64,000 bases of DNA from Bacteroidia bacterium (GTDB lineage Bacteria; Bacteroidota; Bacteroidia; Flavobacteriales_E; Vicingaceae): contig JAUIMG010000003.1 in assembly GCA_030433355.1 (NCBI GenBank), positions 124,001 to 188,000 on the forward strand, given 5' to 3'. Shown one piece after another: positions 44,075-56,800 of the stretch. The position numbers were made by a program, and so were the translations under genes. Each line of letters starts with the position of its first letter. Position 1 is the first letter of the stretch. Under the pieces are notes generated by a model. It was not told the DNA's origin and ran no database searches. It saw only the letters and a list, made by a program, of their open reading frames with translations.

Positions 44075-45410
44075 CTGTGTAATTGTATGGACTAATTAAT
44101 TTGAGTTCATCTTTTATGCTTTTTGAGACATCTAAGGAATCAATAAATGCATGGATTTCTTTTTGCCTTATGGCATTGTTTTTTCTAGTTAACTCCTTTA
44201 GAGCCTCGTATGGTTGAGGATAGCCTTCTCTTCTAAGAACTGTTTGAATAGCCTCGGCCACTACAACCCAATTACTTTCAAGATCTTCTGCAATCTTTGC
44301 TTCATTAATTAGTAGTTTGCTAAGTCCTTTCTGTAAGGACTTAATAGCTAGTAAGCTATGTGCAATTGGTACTCCAACATTTCTTAAAACAGTAGAATCT
44401 GTCAAGTCTCTTTGTAGCCTGCTAATTGGAAGCTTAGCAGATAAGTGTTCGAAAGTTGCGTTTGCAATTCCTAAGTTTCCTTCTGAGTTTTCGAAGTCTA
44501 TTGGATTAACCTTGTGTGGCATGGCACTAGAGCCAACTTCTCCTTCTTTTATTTTTTGCTTAAAGTAGTCCATGGAAATGTAAGACCATAAATCTCTATT
44601 CAAGTCTATTAAAATGGTGTTTATTCTCTTCAGCGCATCAAATAATCTAGCTAAGTTGTCGTAATGTTCTACTTGAGTGGTAATCTGTGAGCGATATAAT
44701 CCAAGCGTGTCGTTTACAAATTCATTTGCAAATTCTACCCAGTCAATAGAAGGGAAAGCAACATGATGCGCATTAAAGTTTCCTGTAGCCCCGCCAAATT
44801 TTGCTGAAAAAGGAGTGTCAATTAATCCATTATACTGTTCTTTTAGTCTTTCTGCATAAACCATTATCTCTTTTCCAAGTCTAGTTGGAGACGCCGGTTG
44901 GCCATGCGTTCTTGCTAGCATCGGAATGTCTTTCCATTCAAAAGCAAAGGCATTTAATTCACTAATGACTTCATTTAATTCCAAAAGAAATACTTCTTCA
45001 ATAGCATCTCTAAGGCTAAGAGGAATAGCGGTATTATTTATATCCTGTGAAGTAAGTCCAAAATGAATATATTCTAGCTTGTCCTTCAATTCACTGGATG
45101 CCATTTTTTCTTTTATGAAATACTCAACAGCTTTAACGTCATGATTAGTTGTTGCTTCTATTTCCTTAACTCTTTCTGCATCTTTATTGCTAAAATCTAC
45201 ATAAAGCTTTCTAAGCTTCATAAAGTGGTCTTCGCTAATTCCTTTTAAAGGTTCTAGTGGAATTTTTGCTAAAGAAATAAAGTATTCTACTTCAATTCGT
45301 ACTCTATATTTTATTAATGCAGATTCAGAAAAATATTTACTTAATTCTTTTACTTTATTGTGGTATCTACCATCTATAGGAGATATAGCGTTTAATTCAT
45401 TAAATGACAT
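44058..45410 (-). CDS. purB: Adenylosuccinate lyase
   Basis: PurB catalyses two steps of purine synthesis: SAICAR to AICAR, and adenylosuccinate to AMP, each releasing fumarate. The 450-residue protein begins FNELNAISPIDGRYHNKV and has the signature GSSAMPHKVNPIDFENSEGN, which identifies the E. coli-type subfamily. Other segments are TSQDINNTAIPL and ARTHGQPASPTRLGKE. It lies 1 bp after the M3 peptidase gene and overlaps the glycosyltransferase start. Confidence 0.97.
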   Translation of the reverse strand: MSFNELNAISPIDGRYHNKVKELSKYFSESALIKYRVRIEVEYFISLAKIPLEPLKGISEDHFMKLRKLYVDFSNKDAERVKEIEATTNHDVKAVEYFIKEKMASSELKDKLEYIHFGLTSQDINNTAIPLSLRDAIEEVFLLELNEVISELNAFAFEWKDIPMLARTHGQPASPTRLGKEIMVYAERLKEQYNGLIDTPFSAKFGGATGNFNAHHVAFPSIDWVEFANEFVNDTLGLYRSQITTQVEHYDNLARLFDALKRINTILIDLNRDLWSYISMDYFKQKIKEGEVGSSAMPHKVNPIDFENSEGNLGIANATFEHLSAKLPISRLQRDLTDSTVLRNVGVPIAHSLLAIKSLQKGLSKLLINEAKIAEDLESNWVVVAEAIQTVLRREGYPQPYEALKELTRKNNAIRQKEIHAFIDSLDVSKSIKDELKLISPYNYTGVPLF

Positions 45411-45411
45411 A

Positions 45412-47133
45412 TTAGTCTTTTTTAGTTTTTTCTAGTTCTGAATAAACAAAATCAATAAGTTCTTTTACATACTCTGTAGAGAAGTCAAACTTTATACCAG
45501 CTGCTTCGTAAATTTCTCCAATAGATCGGGTATAGCCTAATTGTAGAGCATCTTTGTATTGTGATATTGTCTTTTTTGGGTCTTTTTTATAGTTTCTCCA
45601 AATAGCAATTGCACCTAGTTGAGCAAAGCCATATTCTATGTAGTAAAAAGGAACCTCAAATAAATGCAGCTGCTTTTGCCACATATTCTTTTTGAGGTCT
45701 TCAAATCCTGTCCAATCTATTTGATCTGATCCAAATTCGTTTTCAATTCTTAGCCATTCTTGATATCTGCTTTCTGCAGAGTGGTTTTTATTGGTATAGA
45801 CCCAATGTTGAAATTTATCTATGGTAGCAATCCATGGTAATGTTTTTATAATGTCTGAGAGGTGGTCTCTTTTAGCCCTATTTAAATCTTCTTCATTGTC
45901 AAAAAACACATTCCAATTGTCCATACTAATTAGCTCCATACTCATGCTTGCCAACTCAGCAACTTCTGAAGGTGTGCTTTTAAAGTCTACCAATTCTAAA
46001 TCATGACTTAAAACAGAATGTATTGCATGGCCTCCCTCATGAATCATGGTAACTACATCTCTAAATGCACCAACTGCATTCATGTAAATAAAAGGATAGC
46101 CCGATTCGTAAAGTGGATAATTGAAACCACCAGGAGCTTTTCCCTTTTTAGATTCTAAGTCTAGATGGTTTAGTTCATTCATTTCTTTCAAACAATCTCC
46201 AAAAAATGGGTCAATATTGTTGAAACACTGGATGGTTTTAGCAAGTAATTCTTTTCCTGTGTCAAAGGGTTTTAGGGCTTCCTTGCCTTCTATATCAACA
46301 CTTAAATCGTAGGGGTATAAAGTATCAAGATTAAGTTTTTCTTTTCTCCATAAATCTAACTTATTGGCTAGTGGAACTACATTTTTTACAATAGAATTAT
46401 GAAATTGAAGACAGTCATCAACAGAGTAGTCAAATCTGCCTAAGCTCTTAAATTTATAATCTCTGTAGTTTTGGAAACCTGCATTTGATGCGACTTCTTG
46501 TCTTTTATTTAATAAGAAATCGTATAATATATTTAGTTCATTAACTACACTTGATCTTTGCTCTGCAATTAGCTTGTAAACTTCTTTTCTTAATTCTCGG
46601 TCTGTATTTTTTAAAAATTTAGACGCTTGCTGTAAAGTGTATTCTTGATTTTTGTAGGTAATGCTTAATTGGCCAACCAGGGCTCCAAATTTCTGAGATG
46701 CTTCTTCTAGTTCTGTAAAAAGGGGAATATTTTCCTTTCTAAATAATTCAAGCTGAGTTTTAACTCCTCTTAAAAGAATCTCATATTCTTTTCCTTTTAA
46801 ATTGGTTTTAAATGGGCAATCATTTAGCTTGATATTCAGTTTATTCTCTAAAGGTGCAATTTTTGGATTAATTTCTTTGATGTAGAAATTGAAGGCTTCT
46901 TTTAAGTCTTCGTTTGTTGTATCCACATTCATTTTAATGTATCTCCAAGCAAATTCTTCTTCCAGAACTGCAGATAGTTCACTTCTGTCTTTTAGCCATA
47001 CAAGTAAATCCTCATCGGAGTTTAAAGGTCTATTTAGCAAATCCAAATAATATCCTTCAATTTCAGACCACTCAACCTTAAGTTGGTTGTTTACAAACTT
47101 TCTATTCGTTTTAATTCTAGAGTCCTTTGACAT
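45412..47133 (-). CDS. M3-family oligoendopeptidase (PepF-like)
   Basis: I chose the ATG at 47133 over the GTG at 47142, giving 573 residues, the usual size for this Bacteroidota family. The zinc motif is HEGGHAIHS (HExxH) with the third ligand Glu in STPSEVAELASMSMELI. The N-terminal helical region is typical of M3 peptidases. It degrades short cytosolic peptides. It forms one transcription unit with DUF5606 upstream (24 bp from the ATG) and purB downstream (1 bp). Confidence 0.95.
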   Translation of the reverse strand: MSKDSRIKTNRKFVNNQLKVEWSEIEGYYLDLLNRPLNSDEDLLVWLKDRSELSAVLEEEFAWRYIKMNVDTTNEDLKEAFNFYIKEINPKIAPLENKLNIKLNDCPFKTNLKGKEYEILLRGVKTQLELFRKENIPLFTELEEASQKFGALVGQLSITYKNQEYTLQQASKFLKNTDRELRKEVYKLIAEQRSSVVNELNILYDFLLNKRQEVASNAGFQNYRDYKFKSLGRFDYSVDDCLQFHNSIVKNVVPLANKLDLWRKEKLNLDTLYPYDLSVDIEGKEALKPFDTGKELLAKTIQCFNNIDPFFGDCLKEMNELNHLDLESKKGKAPGGFNYPLYESGYPFIYMNAVGAFRDVVTMIHEGGHAIHSVLSHDLELVDFKSTPSEVAELASMSMELISMDNWNVFFDNEEDLNRAKRDHLSDIIKTLPWIATIDKFQHWVYTNKNHSAESRYQEWLRIENEFGSDQIDWTGFEDLKKNMWQKQLHLFEVPFYYIEYGFAQLGAIAIWRNYKKDPKKTISQYKDALQLGYTRSIGEIYEAAGIKFDFSTEYVKELIDFVYSELEKTKKD

Positions 47134-47157
47134 ACGAAACACTTATTTTCTTGTGTT

Positions 47158-47685
47158 TTACTCTTTATCTTTTTTTGGCTTGGAAGCTTTCTTGGGATTT
47201 GCTTCTTTTGTTTCAGCTTTTTTTGGCTTTGTTTTAGACTTTGCTTCTTTTTTAGGCTGTGTTTCTTTTTTAGCTTTACTCTCTTTCTTTGGCTTTTCCT
47301 CTTTTAACTCTAAGATTCCTTTTTCAAGCAAAAGGTTATACCATTGAATTACTTTTTTTATATCTGATTGATACACTCTTTCTTCATCAAAATTCTCTAA
47401 AACACTTCTAAAGTATTTCTTCAATTCACTAGGGTCTGATTTATGAGAAATACATGCTTTGCCATTTTCTTTCTTTAGAATCATAGCAAAAACTTCGGAT
47501 AGCAATATGTCTTCATCGTAACTGTATATGCTAATATCTTCAAGAGTGCTTACTCTTAAATTACCCTGCACTGGGAATCTTTTCCCATCAATTAATGATT
47601 CAACGATAATCCCATTTTTGTTTTGTGAGATTATTTTAGAGAGGCCTGGTTTGCCTGAAATAGAAATAATACCTGAAAGTTGCAT
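47158..47685 (-). CDS. DUF5606 protein with Lys-rich tail
   Basis: The 175-residue protein begins MQLSGIISISGKPGLSKIIS and has KNGIIVESLIDGKRFPVQGN, the DUF5606 hallmark, then SDIKKVIQWYNLLLEKGIL. The last ~50 residues are a low-complexity Lys/Glu/Ala/Pro tail (KAKKETQPKKEAKSKTKPKK type repeats), which could bind nucleic acid or ribosomes; that is inference. The family is Bacteroidota-specific and of unknown function. It is the first gene of the operon with M3 peptidase, purB and a glycosyltransferase, and is divergent from the giant surface protein. Confidence 0.87.
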   Translation of the reverse strand: MQLSGIISISGKPGLSKIISQNKNGIIVESLIDGKRFPVQGNLRVSTLEDISIYSYDEDILLSEVFAMILKKENGKACISHKSDPSELKKYFRSVLENFDEERVYQSDIKKVIQWYNLLLEKGILELKEEKPKKESKAKKETQPKKEAKSKTKPKKAETKEANPKKASKPKKDKE

Positions 47686-47715
47686 TTAGCTTAAAATGTT
47701 TGTTGATAAAGCTGC

Positions 47716-47723
47716 CAAAGATA
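47716..47723 (-). promoter_or_regulatory. Promoter -7 element TATCTTTG for the DUF5606-purB operon
   Basis: The minus strand reads TATCTTTG, an exact TAnnTTTG match, 31 bp before the ATG at 47685. The nearest TTG (47751-47753) is 27 bp upstream, longer than usual, and lies inside the dyad at 47733-47758. Confidence 0.5.
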
Positions 47724-47732
47724 CTAATCTCA

Positions 47733-47758
47733 TTTAGTTGTTTTACTAAGCAACTAAA
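47733..47758. promoter_or_regulatory. Inverted repeat between DUF5606 and the giant protein gene
   Basis: TTTAGTTGTTT (47733-47743) faces AAGCAACTAAA (47748-47758) with one mismatch; the outer 8 bp are perfect. It sits between two divergent genes, next to the DUF5606 -7 element, so an operator is possible. A weak hairpin of no function is the alternative. Confidence 0.45.
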
Positions 47759-47825
47759 CCAAGCGTAAAAACGTCAAAGATTACATATAATATGTCTATT
47801 TTAGACCCTTTGAATAATTAGTTTG

Positions 47826-50800
47826 ATGTTAAGATATTTACTTTCTACCACTCTTTTTCTCTTCCTTCTTCTTGGAGTAAGCTACAACGCAAGTGCAAGC
47901 CACATTATGGGGGGAGAGATTACCTGGGAATGCCAGCCTGATGGACGCTATGTGTTTCAATTTTCTGTATATAGAGACTGCAGTGGTGCTGCACTAAATG
48001 TTAGTGGTCCATTGGTTATTTTTAACTATCCAAATGTAGGGCAAAGAACTATCTTAGCAAGTAGTAATGGAGCAGGTGCATTGTCAAATTATAATGCACC
48101 TCAAAATGTTATTTCTAATCGAGATATTTCTCCTAATTGCTCAGGGCCGGGTTCATTTAGCTGTGCAAATGGAGATCCTCAATCTGTATTTGAACAAATA
48201 AGAAAAACGGATCCTATACGATTAAATGGTACTCCACCAGCTCAAGGTTGGATAATTACCTATGATGATTTTGCTAGAAATTCAAATGATAACATTCAAG
48301 GAGCTCCTGGAATAACCTTAAGAGCAAAGATGTATTCAACTGTTCAATCTAGAGCCGATAGTTGTTTAGATAATTCCCCAAAATTTAGAGAGTTAGCAAC
48401 TAGCTTACTTTGTCCAGCTATTGCTTTTAAATACAATCACAATGCAACGGATGATGAATTAGATAGTCTTGTCTATGAATGGGCTAGACCACTTAATGCT
48501 GTAAATATAGGGCAAGCATATAATGAGGGAGTAAACCCGTCTTTTTTAGCCTACCAATCAAATTATTCTTTCAATAACCCTTTTCCGGGCTTAACACAAG
48601 ATGTTAGAAATGTTCCCGCCTCTCTAGATCCTGCTACAGGAGAAATTAGTTTAACTTCCTTTACCTTAGGGAAGTATGTTTCTGTAGTAAAGGTAACTGC
48701 TTACAAGTGCGGACAAAGAGTTGCTGAAATTTTTAGAGAATTGCAATCCAATATATCTCCATCTACTTCTTGTGCTAATAATGATAAGCCAACCATTCGT
48801 CCTCCTTTCCAAGATGCAAGTAATAACTTTACTTTGTTTAATGATACCGTTCAAGCTGGAGATTTAGTTCAATTTAATATTCAAATTCAAGATTTAACTA
48901 GTATTGCACAAGTAGGAGGGGATAGTTTAATATTAACTGCTACGGGAGATCAATTTGGAACAAATTTTACAAGTAGCACAACAGGTTGCCCTAGACCGCC
49001 ATGTGCAACTTTAACTTCCACTTTGCCTCAAACAGGTTTTTTAGGAGTATCCTCTTCTTTTAGATGGCAAACAGATTGTATTCATACTTCATTTACCGAC
49101 TTCTGTATTAGTGAACGTAATACTTACACTTTTGTAATTACAGCTGTTGATAACAGATGCCCCCAGCCATTAAAAAATGTAGCTACCATCTCTGTAACTG
49201 TTTTAGCCGATTCTGTTATAGAATCTCCTTTGTTACACTGTGTTGATGTATTGCCTAATGGAGATGTAACTCTTGATTGGAATACAACACCCGATCCAGG
49301 AAATTCTTTTTCAGCTTGGATGCTATATTCTGCAACAAACGAAAATGGACCCTATCAAATTGTGGATAGTATTAAGACTTACAACCAAACTTCTTATACG
49401 CATACGGGTGCAAATGCGCAGAATCAAAGAAGATATTACTTCATAAGATCAAGATCAGGTTGTAAAGGGAAAATTCAAAATATTGCCTTAGATACTGTTT
49501 CTACAATATTCGTTGATCCTGTTACAACGCCAACGCAAGTCGATGTGATATGGAATCCGGTAAGTGTTCCAAACCCATCTGGAATGACAAGTTACGATGT
49601 TTACAGAGAGTTTCCGGTAGGTGGGGCATTTGGACTTTTTCAATCTACAATAAATACACAAATTGCCGATACTGGTCCTCAATGTGATGATGATGTTAGA
49701 TATAGAGTAGAGCTTGTAAATACAGTAGAGGCTTGTACCTCAAGATCTAATACAGTTTTGTATAATACAGATTTCCCTCAGCCACAAACGAATTTTTCAT
49801 TTCCAAATAATCAATGCTCAGGTCAAGCAATTTCATTTACGAATCTAACAACCATTAGTGGTGGTTTAGTTACGTATGCATGGAATTTTGGAGATGGGGT
49901 AGGAACTTCAACACAAACTAACCCATCATATACTTATGCCAATGCTGGCACTTATAACGTAACATTAACGGCAACTACACCAAAAGGATGTGATTCTGTA
50001 TTAACTCAACAGATTATAATCAACTTACCAAATGTTGATGCAGGTCCAGATCAATCTATTTGTCCTTTAGGAAGCGTTCAAATAGGAGGTTCACCAACAA
50101 GTACAACCGTAGGTGCAACCTATGCTTGGGACAATGCAGCTTCATTGACCAATGCAAATATTGCAAATCCAACTGCTTCGCCAGCTGTAACAACAACTTA
50201 TACTGTCACCGTTACTGATGTTAATAGTTGTACGAATACTGACCAAGTAGTGGTTAATGTAGTTACTAATCCAACTGCAAATGCCGGCATTGATCAAAAT
50301 GCGTGTTTAGGAAGTGGTGTACTTATAGGAGGGGCTCCTACCGGACCTGCCGGAGCAACTTATGCTTGGGATAATGGAGCTACCCTAGATAATCCAAGTA
50401 TTGCAAATCCTATTGCAACACCAACAATAACCACAACTTATACCGTAACTGTTACTGCAGGGGTGAATTGTACCGCAACTGATCAAGTTACAATAACAGT
50501 AGTCCCAAATCCTATTGCTGATGCAGGGCCTGATCAGTCAGTTTGCCCTGGAGGCTCTTTAGGAATAGGAGGACTTCCAACTGGCCCTGTTGGGGCAACT
50601 TATAGCTGGAATAATGCTGCTACCCTTAACAATCCAACGGCTTCTAATCCTATTGCATCACCTCTTGTTACTACAACATATACAGTAACCGTTACGGATG
50701 GTAATTTATGTACCGCAACAGATCAAGTAACGATAACAGTTAATCCACTGCCAATAGTTGATGCAGGCTTAAATCAAACAATTTGTATTGGAGGAAATGC

Positions 50801-53800
50801 TACTATTGGAGGTTCACCAACCGGCCCTGCCGGAGCAATTTTCGCTTGGGATAATGGAGCTAGTTTAAGCAGTGCAACTGCATCTAACCCAATAGCCACG
50901 CCAACAGTAACTACAACTTACACGGTAACTGTAACAGATGTTAATAGTTGTACCAATACAGACCAAGTTACCATAAGTGTAGCGGCCTTGCCAACTGCAG
51001 ATGCAGGAGCTAATCAAAGTATTTGTAATGGGTCATCTATAGCTATTGGAGGAAGTCCAACGGGTCCAACAGGAGCAACTTATGTTTGGGATAATGGAGC
51101 AAGTTTGAGTAGTACAACATCAGCCAATCCAATAGCTACACCAACAGTAACAACAACTTATTCAGTAACTGTAACTGCAGGTCCTGGTTGTACGAACACG
51201 GATCAAGTAACCATAACAGTAAATCCATTACCTATTGCCGATGCAGGTTCAGACCAATCCATTTGTCCTGGTGGGGCAATTGGAATTGGAGGTACACCTA
51301 CCGGTCCAGCTGGTTCAACTTATAGTTGGAACAATGGAGCAAGTTTAAGTAGCGCAACAATAGCCAATCCAACAGCAAGTCCAACAGTAACTACTACCTA
51401 TATAGTAACGGTTACAGATGGCAATTTATGTACCGCAACAGATCAGGTAACGATAACTGTAAATCCATTGCCAACGGCAGATGCAGGATTAGATCAAAGT
51501 ATTTGTATTGGAGGGAATACCACTATTGGAGGTTCTCCAACAGGACCTGCTGGAGCAACTTATGTATGGGATAATGGAGCAAGCTTGAGTAGCACAACAA
51601 TAGCCAACCCAATAGCAACACCAACCGTTACAACAACTTATACAGTAACGGTAACGGATGGCAATAGCTGTACGAATACAGACCAAGTAACCATAACTGT
51701 AAACCCTTTACCAATAGCAGATGCAGGAGTAGATCAAACTATTTGTGATGGACAATCTGCAACGATTGGCGGAAGTCCAACGGGACCTGCTGGAGCGTCT
51801 TATGTATGGGATAATAGTGCAAGTTTGAGTAGCACTACGATAGCCAATCCAATAGCTACACCTACTGTAACAACTACCTATTCGGTTACAGTAACCGATG
51901 GTAACAGTTGTTTAGCAATAGATCAAGTAACCATTACTGTAAATCCAACACCAAATGCAGATGCTGGAGCAGATCAAGTTATCTGTAGCTCAGGAAGTGT
52001 AATTATCGGCGGAAGTCCAACAAGTTCGACTGTAGGTGCGACTTATGCATGGGATAATGCAGCTAGTTTGAGCAATGCTACCCTAGCAAATCCAACAGCA
52101 AGTCCAACGGTAACAACAACCTATACCGTTACAGTAACCCACCCAAATTTATGTACTGCCACCGATCAGATGACAGTTACCGTAAACCCATTGCCAACCG
52201 CTGATGCAGGATTAGATCAAGATATTTGTATAGGTTCTTCCACAACGATAGGCGGAAGTCCAACAGGCCCTGCAGGAGCAACTTACGTTTGGGATAATGG
52301 GGTAAGTTTAAGTAGCACTAGTATTGCAAATCCAATAGCTACACCAACAGTAACAACAACTTATACTGTAACAGTAACTGATGGTAATAGTTGTACAGCA
52401 GTAGATCAAGTGACAATAACAGTGAATCCATTACCAACAGTAGATGCAGGAGTAGATCAAATAATTTGTGATGGTCAATCAGTAACTATTGGAGGAAGTC
52501 CAACAAGTACAACTCCAGGAGTTATTTATGCATGGGACAATAGTACTTCACTGAATAGTCCTGTATTAGCCAATCCAACAGCAAGTCCAACAGTAACTAC
52601 TACCTATACAGTAACGATTACAGATGGCAATTTATGTACCGCAACAGATCAGGTAACGATAACTGTAAATCCATTGCCAACGGCAGATGCAGGAGCAGAC
52701 CAAGATATTTGTATTGGAGGGAATACTACTATTGGAGGTTCTCCAACAGGCCCTGGCGGAGCAACTTATGTATGGGATAATGGAGCAAGCTTGAGTAGCA
52801 CAACAATAGCCAACCCAATAGCAACACCAGCCGTTACAACAACTTATACAGTAACAGTAACGGATGGCAATAGCTGTACGAATACAGACCAAGTAACCAT
52901 TACAGTTAATCCTTTACCAATAGCAGATGCAGGAGTAGATCAAACTATTTGTGATGGACAATCTGCAACGATAGGAGGTAGTCCAACTGGACCTGCAGGA
53001 GCAACTTACTTATGGGATAATGGAGCAAGTTTGAATAGCACTACAATAGCCAATCCAATAGCTACACCTACAATAACAACTACCTATTCGGTTACAGTAA
53101 CCGATGGTAACAACTGTTCGTCGATAGATCTGGTTACTATTGGAGTTAATCCATCACCAAATGCAGATGCTGGAGCAGATCAAGTTATTTGTAGCTCAGG
53201 AAGTGTAATTATTGGTGGAAGTCCAACAAGTTCGACTGCAGGTGCGACTTATGCATGGGATAATGCAGCTAGTTTGAGCAATGCTACCCTAGCAAATCCA
53301 ACAGCAAGTCCAACGGTAACAACAACCTATACCGTTACAGTAACCCACCCAAATTTATGTACTGTTACCGATCAGATGACAGTGACGGTAAATCCATTAC
53401 CAACAGCAGATGCAGGATTAGATCAAGATATTTGTATAGGTTCTTCCACAACGATAGGCGGAAGTCCAACAGGCCCTGCAGGAGCAACTTATGTTTGGGA
53501 TAATGGAGCGAGTTTAAGTAGTACTAGTATTGCTAATCCAATAGCTACACCAACGGTAACAACAACTTATACTGTAACGGTAACTGATGGGAATAGTTGT
53601 ACAGCAGTAGATCAAGTGACAATAACAGTGAATCCATTACCAACAGTAGATGCAGGAGTAGATCAGACAATTTGTGATGGTCAATCAGTAACTATTGGAG
53701 GAAGTCCAACAAGTTCAACACCTGGGTCTACATTTTTATGGGATAATGGAGCGACTTTAAATAGTGCTACAGCTTCTAATCCTATTGCAAATCCAACCGT

Positions 53801-56800
53801 AACTACTACCTATACGGTAACAGTTACAGATGGTAATTTATGTACTGCCACCGATCAGATGACAGTTACGGTAAATCCATTGCCAGCAGTAGATGCTGGT
53901 TTAGATCAAACCATTTGTGATGGACAGTCAGTAACTATTGGCGGAAGTCCAACAGGCCCCGCAGGAGTAACCTATGCATGGGATAATGGAGCAAGCTTGA
54001 GTAGCACAATCATAGCCAACCCAATAGCAACACCAACCGTTACAACAACTTATACAGTAACAATAACAGATGGCAATAGCTGTGCAAATATAGACCAAGT
54101 AACCATAACGGTAAATCCATTGCCAATAGCAGATGCAGGAGTAGATCAAACTATTTGTGATGGACAATCTGCAACGATAGGAGGTAGTCCAACTGGACCT
54201 GTAGGAGCAACTTACTTATGGGATAATGGAGCAAGCTTAAGCGGCACTACGATTGCAAATCCAATAGCTACACCAACAGTAACAACTACCTATTCGGTAA
54301 CAGTAACCGATGGTAACAGCTGTTCTGCAATAGACCAAGTAACTGTTACAGTTAATCCTGCGCCAACTGCCGATGCTGGTTTAGATAGAACTATTTGTAA
54401 TGCTGCAAGTGTGGTCATAGGGGGAAGTCCAACGAGTTCGACTGCAGGAGCAACTTATGCATGGGATAATGCAGCTAGTTTAAGTAATGCAACAGTGGCA
54501 AACCCAACAGCGAGTCCAACAGTTACTACAACGTACACTGTAACAGTGACCCACCCAAATTTATGTACTGCCACCGATCAGATGACAGTTACCGTAAACC
54601 CATTGCCAACCGCCGATGCAGGAGTAGATCAAGACATTTGTATTGGTTCTTCCACAACGATAGGCGGAAGTCCAACAGGACCTACCGGAGCAACTTATCT
54701 TTGGGATAATGGGGTAAGTTTGAGTAATACAACAATAGCAAATCCAACTGCATCTCCAACGGTAACCACTACTTATTCAGTAACAGTAACAGATGGTAAT
54801 AGTTGTACGGCAGTAGATCAGGTAACGATAACAGTAAATCTATTACCAACTGTTGATGCAGGAGTAGATCAAATAATTTGTGATGGTCAGTCAGTAACTA
54901 TTGGAGGAAGTCCAACAAGTTCAACACCTGGAGCTACTTTCTTATGGGATAATACCGCTAGTTTAAGTAGTGCAACAATAGCAAATCCAACAGCAAATCC
55001 AACCGTAACTACTACCTATACAGTAACAGTTACAGATGGTAATTTATGTACAGCAACTGATCAAGTAACAGTAATAGTAAATCCTCTACCAATTACAGAT
55101 GCAGGATCAGATCAAAGTATTTGTATAGGAGGAAGTATAACTATTGGAGGTTCACCAACTGGCCCTGCTGGAGCAACTTATGCTTGGGATAATGGAGTAA
55201 GCTTAAATAGTGCAACAATAGCCAATCCAATAGCTACACCAACAGTAACTACGACCTATACAGTAACTGTAACGGATGGTAATAGCTGCACGAATACAGA
55301 CCAAGTAATCATAACGGTAAATCCATTGCCAATAGCAGATGCAGGAGTAGATCAAACTATTTGTGATGGGCAATCTGCAACATTAGGTGGAAGTCCAACA
55401 GGTCCTGCCGGAGCGTCTTATGTATGGGATAATAGTGCAAGCTTGAGTAATACAACAATAGCCAATCCAATAGCTACACCAACAGTAACAACGACTTATT
55501 CTGTTACAGTAACCGATGGTAACAGTTGTTCGGCAATAGATCAAGTAACTATTACGGTTAATCCAACGCCAAATGTAGATGCTGGAGCAGATCAAACAAT
55601 TTGTAAAAATGATAGCATAACCATTGGAGGAACTCCAACGGGTGCTTTAGGTTCTAGTTTCAGTTGGATACCAACTAACGGTTTATCAGACGCTACTGCT
55701 TCTAATCCAAAAGCTTCTCCTGCCGACACAACAAAATATTTTGTTATTATAACTGATGGCAATGGATGTACCGCAATCGATTCTGTAATCGTAAATGTAA
55801 ACCCAATTCCTATTGTAGATTTTGATGTAAATGGAATATGTGAAGGGGACTTTACAGGATTTACTGATTTAACTACCATTAATTCTGGAACTATCCAGTC
55901 ATGGTCATGGGATTTTGGAGATGGTATTGGAACTAGCTCACTGCAGAATGCAGCATATCAATATCAAAATTCTGGAACTTATACTGTGAAGTTAATCGTT
56001 ACTTCAGTTCTAGGATGTGTTGATTCATTATCAAAAGACGTAATTATTAATGCATTACCTATTACGGATGCAGGCACAGACCAAGATATATGTATTAATG
56101 ACAGCCTTTTCTTAGGAGGCAGTCCAACCGGTCCAATTGGATCAGTATATAGTTGGAGTCCAGCAACTAGTTTATCAGATGTAACTATAGCCAATCCGAT
56201 AGCCAAACCTCTTTTAACAACTTCCTATTACTTAAGTGTTACTGATGTAAATGGATGTGTTAATTATGATACAGTTAACGTTACCGTTAATCCTCTTCCA
56301 ATTGTTGTTGCCACTGTAGATACCTTTGTATGTGCAAATTCTACCTTGCAATTAAATGCAACGGGTGCACTTAATTACAATTGGAGTCCAACAAGGTGGT
56401 TAAGTAATCCTCAGATTGCAAATCCCATATCAACTCCAAGAGAAAATATAGATTATATAGTTGTTGGAACAGATGTTAATGGTTGTGTTAATACAGATAC
56501 GGTTGAGGTTTCTGTATTCAATATATCGTTTGATCCTGCAGATACTTCTGTTTGTTATAGGGATAGTATTGAGTTGAGTCCTATAATACAAGCTGGAGAT
56601 CCTGATCTGATATCTTATGTTTGGTCTCCAAGTAATGGGGTAAGTAATCCGAATATTCGAAACCCTAAAGTTTCTCCACCAATTGATCAAGAGTATAAAT
56701 TAAGAGTAAGAGACCAAAATGGCTGTTTTGATGTAGATAGCATATTTGTTGAAGTACTACCTACTCCTAATGCCAACTTTGAATTTAAAGTAACTCCAAG

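Noticed and set aside
47142-47142. GTG start for the M3 peptidase
   Set aside because: An ATG three codons inside (47133) gives the usual family length of 573 residues; no evidence favours the GTG.
51489-54167. Minus-strand open frames rich in Cys/Tyr/Trp inside the repeat array
   Set aside because: They recur at the same offset in each 1206-bp block and come from the antisense of the repeated coding sequence; there is no start signal, promoter or family match.
50034-55814. CRISPR-like regular repeats
   Set aside because: The period is about 240 bp with no unique spacers, and the whole stretch is one open reading frame encoding Ig-like protein repeats.
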